The notes: generated from the letters alone by a model not told the origin. Positions 1-5,590 are shown, numbered from the stretch's first letter. The stretch: DNA of 7,449 nucleotides from Sulfurimonas sp. (GCA_021161305.1 JAGHAW010000011.1:1-7449), one strand, 5' to 3'. Numbers and translations: made by a program.

Positions 1-244
1 AAAATGGGATATCTTCATAGATAATCTTTTCTAACGAATTAAAAAGTTTATTTTGATATATCTCGGTACTACTCGATTCAAAAAAATATGGATAATATCC
101 AATTTGTAAATACTCTTTAAAACTTAATGTATCGAGTTCTTTTACCACCATTCTTCGGCTTAAATCATAACTTTGCATAAGAATATTTAACATTGAAAAT
201 CCACTTACTCTTATTGTTGTCAAGCGAACTAACAACTTCCCAAA
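1..244 (-). pseudogene. Remnant of an AAA/DUF4143 ATPase, open at window edge
   Basis: Translating the minus strand from 244 down to base 2 gives an open frame of about 81 codons that runs off the window. An in-frame TGA lies at 245-247 and the first ATG is at 193-191. The frame holds, in order, a 'VSGFSML' block (compare the usual SGSS sensor block), 'DLSRRMVV', 'LSFKEYL' and 'GYYPYFFE', then a 'KIIYEDIP' block. These are the order and spelling of conserved blocks in AAA_14/DUF4143 ATP-binding proteins (known from the family). In intact members the Walker A and B region precedes the SGSS block, and a long stretch separates LSFREYL from the GYYP block. Here the Walker region is absent and LSFKEYL runs directly into GYYP. 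I infer 5' truncation plus an internal deletion, perhaps by recombination between two F(K/R)EYL-coding stretches. The C-terminal half may continue beyond base 1. No good ribosome site was seen. Confidence 0.6.
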
Positions 245-270
245 TCATATCTTTTGTACTGTTTATAAAG

Positions 271-726
271 CTAGTTGGGGTTTATTGGTTCGTGCTTACC
301 GTCGTCTCTAACACACATAAAATAATCATCTTCTTCGTTATACGCCTTCTCATAATCTTTCACAGTACCATCTTCAAAGCTAATATGCCACACAAGGTCA
401 TCATCGCCCTCAGTCGTAGTAGAAGACCAATACCATTCAGATTTAGTATAAATAAAACCATCAACTATGGCTGGATTTTTTTTTGACCTATCTACTATAC
501 TTCGCAGTTCATTTATATTTGGTAGTCTCCAGTCAGTGTAGCTAGCTCGTGTTGAATCTTCACATACTTCCATTGCACCTTCCCACTCTATAGTTTGAGC
601 ATCAGGATCATAATCTTGCCACATTAATTTTGTTTGCGTGTCTAGTACTACACCATTTATATCGTCTCTTAAAAACTCAGCATTTAGTATGCTAAGTCCT
701 ATCATAATCAAAAGGATTACTCTCAT
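271..726 (-). CDS. Small secreted DUF1566 (Lcl C-terminal-like) protein
   Basis: A 151-residue protein of unknown function, probably exported. Residues 1-16 form a Sec signal peptide (short basic start, hydrophobic core, cleavage after LNA). The remainder is a single DUF1566 domain, a C-type-lectin-like fold also found at the end of the giant gene upstream. The visible signatures are TKLMWQD near residue 32, DWRLPN at 65-70 followed by an INELRSIVD helix, YWSST at 99-103 and CVRD at 138-141. Cys55 and Cys138 are placed to form the domain's usual disulfide. The ATG start is supported by AGGAG at 733-737, 6 nt upstream. The coding strand contains a run of nine A (476-484, codons for SKKN at 81-84), which could make the gene prone to slippage. 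It is paralogous to the C-terminus of the 1043-4531 protein but clearly diverged. Ligand and role are unknown. Confidence 0.85.
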   Translation of the reverse strand: MRVILLIMIGLSILNAEFLRDDINGVVLDTQTKLMWQDYDPDAQTIEWEGAMEVCEDSTRASYTDWRLPNINELRSIVDRSKKNPAIVDGFIYTKSEWYWSSTTTEGDDDLVWHISFEDGTVKDYEKAYNEEDDYFMCVRDDGKHEPINPN

Positions 727-832
727 GTATCACTCCTGCTTCGTTTATTAGATTGTAGCTATTTGAATGTTTTATATGACTTTCAAATGAAGCTTGCACA
801 GATAAAAACTTTTTTATCTCTGAAAGGTTCAT
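692..832 (-). CDS. Doubtful 46-residue ORF overlapping the DUF1566 start
   Basis: ATG at 832-830 has an AAGGG-type ribosome site 4 nt upstream and opens a 46-codon frame. It runs through the leader of the DUF1566 gene and ends at TAG (694-692), 35 bp inside that gene in another frame. The product begins MNLSEIKKFLSVQ, is polar and has no signal peptide or recognised domain. It could be a translated leader coupled to the DUF1566 gene, a small protein, or chance. The 9-bp dyad at 800-819 lies inside it, which argues somewhat for a regulatory rather than a coding stretch. I do not recognise it. Confidence 0.2.
   Translation of the reverse strand: MNLSEIKKFLSVQASFESHIKHSNSYNLINEAGVIHESNPFDYDRT
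800..819. repeat. AT-rich 9-bp inverted repeat in the DUF1566 leader
   Basis: AGATAAAAA at 800-808 and TTTTTATCT at 811-819 are perfect inverted copies separated by 2 bp, about 75 bp upstream of the DUF1566 ATG. The symmetry suits a protein-binding dyad. As an RNA hairpin it would be weak, and no T-run follows on the minus strand, so terminator function is unlikely. Confidence 0.4.
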
Positions 833-863
833 TTTCCCTTTTTTGTTTACTGGCTTAGGTTAG

Positions 864-909
864 ATTCTAAATCAAGTTCAGAATGACGATAACTAAAGTT
901 CTAAATGAC
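864..909 (-). repeat. Degenerate GTCATTCTGAAC-type intergenic repeat with small hairpin
   Basis: On the minus strand, 884-864 reads ATTCTGAA-CTTGA-TTTAGAAT, an 8-bp stem including one G-U pair and a 5-nt loop. A related motif, GTCATTTAGAAC (909-898), lies 22 bp upstream of GTCATTCTGAAC (887-876), so two decayed copies sit in tandem. Short hairpins of this wording recur between genes in many bacterial genomes. No T-tract follows, so it is not a convincing terminator for the giant gene. The rest of the 316 bp spacer shows nothing further I can name. Confidence 0.4.
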
Positions 910-1042
910 AGACTTCATACAATCATCATTCTACAATTCTAACCCTAGATTCTCTAAAGAGCTCCCAGTTTATAACTTTGTTTAGCTTACTCAATGGTGG
1001 TTGATACTTTTTTATTTTTCTCTCATGAAATTCTGTATCAAA

Positions 1043-4000
1043 TCACTGTCCGTCCCCCCCTCTAACACACCTAACTTGATAAGTATAGAAATCTAGACTA
1101 TCGACATTTCTCACAGCACCATCATAAAAGTCAACAATCCACGCACGAGACTCATTACTACCGCTCTGATGCGTAGAAGACCAATAGTTTGTAGATTCAG
1201 ATTCAGGTTCAATATTACCAAAAATTTCATCTATACTTGGGTCCACTGCACTATAGTCCACAATACCTTCCAGCTCTTTACTTGTAGGAAGTCTCCAGTC
1301 ATAAAAACCACCTAATTCTGACCCTGAACAATAATCTACACCAGTAGACCAATTCATTCCATTAGTAGTTTCGTCATCTTGCCACATTAGAGATGTTATG
1401 TTATCTGTTACTATACCTGTAGCATCATTTCTTGTGTAACTAGGAGTAACACCTATTTGATAAAAACCATCATCGCCATAATCATAGCTGTCAGTCTGTC
1501 CTGTTTTTTTGATGTAGATAAACTTTTCAACTATGGTCTCATTATAGTCCTGAGGATATAAATTATTTGTATCTCTGATGGTATTTACAGCCATTGAGAT
1601 GTTTGTATCTCCTGATGTTGAAATAGCCAAAGAACCTGTTGAGCCATCATCTTGACTTATAGTGTGTCTATGAAACACAGTGTCGTTATAGTCACTTCCA
1701 CTTGCTGAGCCTATTGCTCCAGTCCCATTTAAAACATAGTTCGCACTTGTATCTACTGCTATAGAATCTTCATAAATACTCTTATTGAAATAGATGTAGA
1801 GTTTATCGTCTTTTGTTGGAACAGTCCTGTTATTATCATAAACTGCTGATTTTATGTAAAGCTCTGTAGTGTCTGCTACATCTGTGATAGTAATGTCGAG
1901 TGTAACACTTGCACTATTTCCAGCTGCATTTGTAGCTACAGCTGTTAGGTTGTAGAGTGCTTTAGTCTCAAAGTCTAAGTTTGCTCCATTTGCTAGTGTT
2001 ATATTACCATCTGTGGCTACACTAAAGTTTGGAGCACCATCTCCACTAAGAGTGATTAGAGTTATTGCTCCATCCCCTTCACTACTTATAGTTAAAGTTC
2101 CTACACTCCCACCATCTGCTAAGTCTTCTGCTATAGTAGCTGTTGAGTCTGCCAGTGTTGGGGCAACCTCTACAACATTTGTGATAGTAATGTCGAGTGA
2201 AACAGGCACACTATATCCAGCTGCATTTCTAGCTACAGCTTCTAGGTTGTAGAGTGTTTTAGTCTCAAAGTCTAAGTTTGCTCCATTTGCTAGTGTTATA
2301 TTACCATCTGTGGCTACACTAAAGTTTGGAGCATCAACTCCACTAAGAGTGATTTGAGTTATTGCTCTATCCCCTGCACTGTTTATAGTTAAAGTTCCTA
2401 CGCTCCCACCCTCTGCTAAGTCTTCTGCTATAGTAGCTGTTGAGTCTGCCAGTGTTGGGACAACATCTGCTACATCTGTGATAGTAATGACTATACTCTG
2501 AGAGTCACTCCTACTGCCATCTGTTACAGTAGCTGTAAATGTATATGAAGTTTTAGTTTCAAAGTCTGGTGCTACTTTAAAAGTAACTACACCTGTAAGA
2601 GCATTTATGTTAAAACTATCAGCATCTGTTCCACTTATACCATAAAATAAAGTATCTCCATCTTCATCAGTTGCATTTATATCTATAGCATCTGTTTGAT
2701 TTTCATTTACACTAATTGTGTCAGCTGATGTTATGTGTGGTTTATGATTTGTTGGTTCAGGGTCTGTTGGTTCAGGATCTGGTCTTACTACAAGTGGGTT
2801 TCCCCACTCATCTATGCTAAAAGCTGCAAAAGTTTCGTCTAAATGTATTTGTGCTTCTTCTTCACTTATCAATATTATATCTCCGCCTAGCAGAGCTTGA
2901 ATATCTTCATCAAATGTTTCTGAATAAAAATCAATCTCTCCAAATCTTTCTAAAAGTTCATCATTTATATCAAGAGTTTGCATAAGTTGAGCAAAGTTTG
3001 TAGCTGCCTCTCTATCTCCATCAAACAGAGCAAGAGGAGTTATGAACCCTTTTGTTTGAAGTCCGCCTAGATATGTACCACCTAAGGAAAAACTCACCAT
3101 ATCATCAACCTGACATGTAAACTCACCCAGAGAGTTTGTATCTCCACTATTGCCAGAACTACAACTATAATCAAGTCTTGATACTGCATTATTACCAGAA
3201 CTACAACTATAATCAGGTCTTGATACTGCACCATCTAGAAACAGACCTGTCATGGTTGGTATTTTTATACAACGAACTGGAGCTGCTACTGTTCTAGTAG
3301 ATATATTATACGAGGCGTATATATTATTATATCTTAGCATTTTGGTAAGACCAATCGAAGATGGTGTGCTTGATTGTAAGTAAGCTTCCGTAGCTCTATC
3401 TTTCATATAACCAGATTTAGTGCGTTGCCCACTAAATGGAATGTTTAATACACTTTCACTACTTCCTTGTGTCTCTGCTAAAAGTTCATCTATGGTTGGA
3501 ACTTTGTATCCTATAGGGCATATATCCCAGTTTTCACCTCTTTGGAGACCACTATCATCTGCCTCAGTCCAATCAAATTGAGAAATTACAAATTTTTCAC
3601 TATCTGCCTCAAGTGATGGGAACTCTTTTAATGTTTTAGCACTAGTGAGTTTTTCATGACCATCAGCCTCTCTACCCCATTGGTAGTAATCGCCATAACA
3701 TGCTTCATCTGTTGAAGAAGTACATATACTTTTAGCACCCATATTTCTATCTAGCCAAGTTCTTCCTGTAGCTTCTGAAATGATTGTGCTATAGTCTAGA
3801 GTGCTGTATTTAAGCTTCCAGTTATTGTTTATGATGGCTATTGCATTGGCATTATCATTACGCAAATCATTAAGTTTGCTAATTATTTCTCTAGTTGTTG
3901 TTGGTTCTGAAGTAATGTTTTTAAGCACTCCAACAGAAGCTAAATATGCTGGATCATTTTCAGGGTTCTGAGAGTCTTGTATATTTGAAAATCTACCTAA

Positions 4001-4531
4001 AGAATCTGTGAAACTTATAGCTACTTTTACTTTATTAGCCATTAAATCCTGTCTTTTTTGTGCTACATTTAGTTCCTCTTGAGATAGAGCTGGATAGTTT
4101 TCTCGTGTTAGGTCTGCTGTTAGAGATGCTTCCATAAATTCAGCTACCATATCAGATCTTGACTTACCATGTCTAAGCAGATTTGCCCAGTATTCAACAC
4201 CTGCTTCATCACCTGCCTCTCCTAAGGAGTTTCGATATATCGCTCGAACAAAGTCTTTAGTGTGCAAGCATCTATAAGCTGCTCTAAATGTAGGGTGAGT
4301 TGCAAATCCTGCTGATAATTGTTTTAAAATACTTAGAGCACTTTCACCTCTAGCTTCTGCAGCTTCTCTTTGAGATTTCCAATAATTTAAACCGTCTTCA
4401 TCTGCTGCACGATTAAAAAATGACACATACAAACTTGTTATCTTGTCTTCTAAACAGACCTCTTTAGCATTGAGATTAGACAGAAGTAAACTTACTGCTA
4501 AACCTATGGTAAATAAAAATTTTGTCATCAT
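1043..4531 (-). CDS. Giant multidomain secreted adhesin-like protein (DUF4214, FGE-like, cadherin x3, DUF1566)
   Basis: About 1162 residues, probably a secreted or cell-surface binding protein. Numbering here counts from the upstream in-frame GTG at 4546. The signal peptide ends about residue 27 (SNLNA). Residues 32-150 carry two DUF4214-like motifs (FFNRAADEDGLNYW; IYRNSLGE with VEYW). Residues 258-430 match the Fibrobacter succinogenes major paralogous/FGE-like fold (TWLDRNMGA, YGDYYQWGR, CPIGYKVPT, APVRCIK). Residues 441-468 hold a duplicated Cys-containing 14-mer. DPEPT occurs twice as a linker near 590-599. Three cadherin-like repeats span 603-893, with DEDGD calcium-type acidic residues at 627-631 and DFETK in each repeat. 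An Ig-like segment (about 895-1010) leads to a C-terminal DUF1566 domain (1022-1163: LMWQDD, DWRLPT, YWSST, VRCVR). The start is placed at ATG 4531 because GAGG (4541-4544) lies 9 nt upstream, inside the GTG-started version. A G7 tract lies six codons before the stop. No outer-membrane anchor or type I secretion signal was recognised. Ligand unknown. Confidence 0.85.
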   Translation of the reverse strand: MMTKFLFTIGLAVSLLLSNLNAKEVCLEDKITSLYVSFFNRAADEDGLNYWKSQREAAEARGESALSILKQLSAGFATHPTFRAAYRCLHTKDFVRAIYRNSLGEAGDEAGVEYWANLLRHGKSRSDMVAEFMEASLTADLTRENYPALSQEELNVAQKRQDLMANKVKVAISFTDSLGRFSNIQDSQNPENDPAYLASVGVLKNITSEPTTTREIISKLNDLRNDNANAIAIINNNWKLKYSTLDYSTIISEATGRTWLDRNMGAKSICTSSTDEACYGDYYQWGREADGHEKLTSAKTLKEFPSLEADSEKFVISQFDWTEADDSGLQRGENWDICPIGYKVPTIDELLAETQGSSESVLNIPFSGQRTKSGYMKDRATEAYLQSSTPSSIGLTKMLRYNNIYASYNISTRTVAAPVRCIKIPTMTGLFLDGAVSRPDYSCSSGNNAVSRLDYSCSSGNSGDTNSLGEFTCQVDDMVSFSLGGTYLGGLQTKGFITPLALFDGDREAATNFAQLMQTLDINDELLERFGEIDFYSETFDEDIQALLGGDIILISEEEAQIHLDETFAAFSIDEWGNPLVVRPDPEPTDPEPTNHKPHITSADTISVNENQTDAIDINATDEDGDTLFYGISGTDADSFNINALTGVVTFKVAPDFETKTSYTFTATVTDGSRSDSQSIVITITDVADVVPTLADSTATIAEDLAEGGSVGTLTINSAGDRAITQITLSGVDAPNFSVATDGNITLANGANLDFETKTLYNLEAVARNAAGYSVPVSLDITITNVVEVAPTLADSTATIAEDLADGGSVGTLTISSEGDGAITLITLSGDGAPNFSVATDGNITLANGANLDFETKALYNLTAVATNAAGNSASVTLDITITDVADTTELYIKSAVYDNNRTVPTKDDKLYIYFNKSIYEDSIAVDTSANYVLNGTGAIGSASGSDYNDTVFHRHTISQDDGSTGSLAISTSGDTNISMAVNTIRDTNNLYPQDYNETIVEKFIYIKKTGQTDSYDYGDDGFYQIGVTPSYTRNDATGIVTDNITSLMWQDDETTNGMNWSTGVDYCSGSELGGFYDWRLPTSKELEGIVDYSAVDPSIDEIFGNIEPESESTNYWSSTHQSGSNESRAWIVDFYDGAVRNVDSLDFYTYQVRCVRGGDGQ
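1884..2774 (-). repeat. Three 297-bp cadherin-coding repeats
   Basis: GTGATAGTAATG recurs at 1884, 2181 and 2478, giving an exact 297 bp (99 codon) period. The units at 1884-2180 and 2181-2477 are close DNA copies (protein roughly 80% identical by eye). The third unit (2478 to about 2774) is strongly diverged. A 24-bp string at the unit edge is identical at 1872-1895 and 2466-2489, which points to duplication or gene conversion within the array. Confidence 0.85.
3149..3232 (-). repeat. 42-bp tandem duplication coding a Cys-containing 14-mer
   Basis: The segments 3149-3190 and 3191-3232 differ at only four positions. They encode AVSRPDYSCSSGNN and AVSRLDYSCSSGNS in direct succession inside the giant protein. 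The reading frame is kept, and one extra cysteine is added relative to a single copy. The near identity implies a recent slippage or unequal-crossover event. Confidence 0.9.
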
Positions 4532-4540
4532 AAATACATT

Positions 4541-4544
4541 CCTC
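4541..4544 (-). promoter_or_regulatory. Shine-Dalgarno site deciding the giant gene's start
   Basis: GAGG on the minus strand lies 9 nt before ATG 4531-4529 (and 12 nt before a second ATG at 4528). The only upstream in-frame start, GTG at 4546-4544, overlaps this site and has none of its own that I can see. ATG 4531 is therefore preferred. Confidence 0.55.
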
Positions 4545-4599
4545 ACTTACTAATTGGCTATGATATCAGACATATCATTAAGTACTAATAAAAAACAAA

Positions 4600-4633
4600 T
4601 CTGTAGTCGAGGGTACATCAGACTTCTTGCATA
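4600..4633 (-). repeat. 34-bp direct repeat, copy 1
   Basis: It matches 4911-4944 at 30 of 34 positions, in the same orientation and at an offset of 311 bp. Mismatches are at 4604, 4613, 4618 and 4619. It lies between the giant gene's ribosome site and the nested palindrome. On the minus strand it contains ATGCAAGAAGTCTGA, the counterpart of the last codons and stop of the 79-residue gene. Confidence 0.85.
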
Positions 4634-4665
4634 AGTGCCTGACCATAATAAATGTCATAATTTAA

Positions 4666-4762
4666 TAAAGAGAGAAGATTCAAGATACAAGGCGAAAATC
4701 TACAGGAGCTACTAGTAGCTTCAAAGATTTTCAACGAAGCTAGATTGTATCTTCTCTCTTTA
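4666..4762. repeat. Nested imperfect palindrome, about 97 bp
   Basis: The outer arms TAAAGAGAGAAGAT (4666-4679) and ATCTTCTCTCTTTA (4749-4762) are perfect 14-bp inverted copies. Inner arms GAAAATCT (4694-4701) and AGATTTTC (4725-4732) pair over 8 bp. The centre AGCTACTAGTAGCT (4707-4720) is a perfect 14-bp palindrome. An alternative pairing AAGATACAA/TTGTATCTT (4682-4690 with 4745-4753) also exists. This graded symmetry about one centre suggests a cruciform or long RNA hairpin of REP or MITE-remnant type. There is no ORF for a transposase. Confidence 0.8.
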
Positions 4763-4831
4763 CCCGAAGGGCAACATATAAAAGGCTCATTTTCTGCGTT
4801 GAACTTATGTTAACGATACTTCTGGTTTCTG

Positions 4832-4903
4832 GTTCCATATCTCCCGATATGGAACGCATAGATCAAATCAGTAATAAAGTTCCATATCAGGAGATATGGA
4901 ACT
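4832..4903. repeat. Paired hairpins, inverted copies of one 24-bp unit
   Basis: Hairpin 1: GTTCCATATC (4832-4841), loop TCCC, GATATGGAAC (4846-4855). Hairpin 2: an 11-bp stem AGTTCCATATC (4878-4888), loop AGGA, GATATGGAACT (4893-4903). Hairpin 2 (4879-4902) is the reverse complement of hairpin 1 with a single base changed in the loop. The pair, separated by 23 bp, can therefore fold as two small hairpins or as one long stem. Confidence 0.85.
4870..4903 (-). terminator. Possible terminator after the 79-residue gene
   Basis: Read on the minus strand, the 11-bp stem of hairpin 2 begins 25 nt after the stop codon at 4929 and is followed by TTATTAC. The stem is convincing but the T-tract is short and broken. 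It may end the surE-tcdA gene string, or it may only be part of the repeat element. A promoter for the giant gene should then lie in 4547-4870; I could not identify a clear one. Confidence 0.35.
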
Positions 4904-4910
4904 AGAAAAA

Positions 4911-4944
4911 TCTGCAGTCGAGGTTACACTAGACTTCTTGCATA
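4911..4944 (-). repeat. 34-bp direct repeat, copy 2, overlapping a gene end
   Basis: This is the partner of 4600-4633. It covers the last codons of the 79-residue gene, including most of MQEV and the TAG stop (4931-4929), then runs through an A-rich stretch into hairpin 2. The coding end of that gene is thus made of repeat DNA. Confidence 0.85.
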
Positions 4945-5168
4945 GATGACAAATCAAACTCTATTGTTTTATCTTTGCACTCTATGGTAATCAAACATCC
5001 CTTTTTACTTATGGCTCTTGGCATGTGGATGTTTTCTAGCAGAGTTGTCTCTTCTTTTGTAGTTGGGTCATAAGCCAAAAGAACTCCATCTTTTATGATG
5101 AACTCTCTTCCCCCTCCACAACCATCTCCAACGATACCCATACAAGAAATTTTAGAACCAACTATCAT
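4929..5168 (-). CDS. Conserved-looking 79-residue protein, function unknown
   Basis: I do not recognise a family. The protein has no signal peptide or membrane segment. Residues 9-20 form a glycine/cysteine-rich block (Cys9, Cys17, then GGG), followed by alternating hydrophobic stretches (FIIKDGVLLAYD; CLITIECKDKTIEFDL) that look like a small beta-sheet protein. Four cysteines (9, 17, 58, 64) could bind a metal or be redox active, but no known motif is met. ATG 5168 has AGGAG at 5176-5180, 7 nt upstream. The gene overlaps the end of the preceding two-helix membrane protein gene by 17 bp, so the two are probably translationally coupled. The last codons and stop come from a repeat element, so the ancestral C-terminus may have been different. 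Confidence 0.7.
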   Translation of the reverse strand: MIVGSKISCMGIVGDGCGGGREFIIKDGVLLAYDPTTKEETTLLENIHMPRAISKKGCLITIECKDKTIEFDLSSMQEV

Positions 5169-5532
5169 CTAAACACTCCTCTTTTTTCTCTTTTAGAAAT
5201 TCTCTAAATTCGCTTGAGTTTTTATCCAATACAATATACTCATCATGTGTATATCCCTTAAAAATTGCATCATCTACACATCTACATAGTTTAGTATTGT
5301 TGCTCTCTTGACATGTAGAAATCATCTTCACTTTTTCTTCATCTTCCCAGCCAAAGTAGCTAATATACATGGGATAAAGAGTCCAAACAGCAAAACCAAA
5401 TGTTAAAACAATATTTGTAATATATTCTTTTTTCTTTGTTTCTCTATATTTTTTCAAATCATAAATTATGAGAATCAAAAAAACTATTTCTAAGGTTATT
5501 ATAAACCAATCAGAGTCTAAAAAATCAAACAT
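5152..5532 (-). CDS. Two-helix membrane protein with Cys-containing tail
   Basis: A 126-residue protein of unknown function. Two hydrophobic segments (about residues 9-26 and 38-59) flank a strongly basic loop (KKYRETKKKEY, 27-37). By the positive-inside rule the loop is cytoplasmic and both ends are periplasmic. The tail (62-126) has Cys74, Cys83, Cys85 and Cys120 in a C-x8-C-x-C-...-C layout with a CRCVDDAIFKGYTHDEY stretch. It resembles small disulfide-bonded secreted domains of unknown function. The ATG is preceded by AAGGA (5539-5543). The gene follows the beta-barrel gene by 58 bp, a gap that contains a 16-bp duplicate of this gene's own 5' end. It overlaps the next gene by 17 bp. Confidence 0.75.
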   Translation of the reverse strand: MFDFLDSDWFIITLEIVFLILIIYDLKKYRETKKKEYITNIVLTFGFAVWTLYPMYISYFGWEDEEKVKMISTCQESNNTKLCRCVDDAIFKGYTHDEYIVLDKNSSEFREFLKEKKEECLDDSWF

Positions 5533-5580
5533 TATTTTTCCTTTTAAACTTTCCTAAGTACACTTCTAAAAAATCAAACA
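5516..5580 (-). repeat. 16-bp direct repeat at a gene start
   Basis: TCTAAAAAATCAAACA occurs exactly at 5516-5531 and 5565-5580, 49 bp apart. The first copy encodes the opening residues (FDFLD) of the membrane protein. The second lies upstream and opens an 18-codon TTG frame (5582 to 5525) with an AAGGGAAG-like ribosome site. That frame ends at a TGA just inside the real start codon region. A short 5' duplication is the simplest explanation. Confidence 0.6.
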
Positions 5581-5590
5581 ACTACTTCCC

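Noticed and set aside
193..486. 97-codon plus-strand frame
   Set aside because: It lies opposite the DUF1566 gene and the ATPase remnant, both supported by homology. Its product has no recognisable domain and no good ribosome site.
1001..1041. TTGATAC/GTATCAA pair after the giant gene as a terminator
   Set aside because: The stem is 7 bp with a 27-nt loop and no T-run follows on the minus strand.
1043..1460. Active diversity-generating retroelement in the window
   Set aside because: The target-type fold is present but no reverse transcriptase or template repeat could be seen in 7.4 kb; it is kept only as a lead for the flanks.
2013..2252. 79-codon plus-strand frame
   Set aside because: It is antisense to the cadherin repeats; its Ser/Pro/Val-rich product simply mirrors the repeat sequence.
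4720..4840. Short minus-strand frame beginning MEPETRSIVN in the repeat region
   Set aside because: It is only about 32 codons, falls entirely inside palindromic repeat DNA and has no ribosome site or family resemblance.
4600..4944. CRISPR array
   Set aside because: There are only two copies of the direct repeat, 311 bp apart, without regular spacers or any cas gene.
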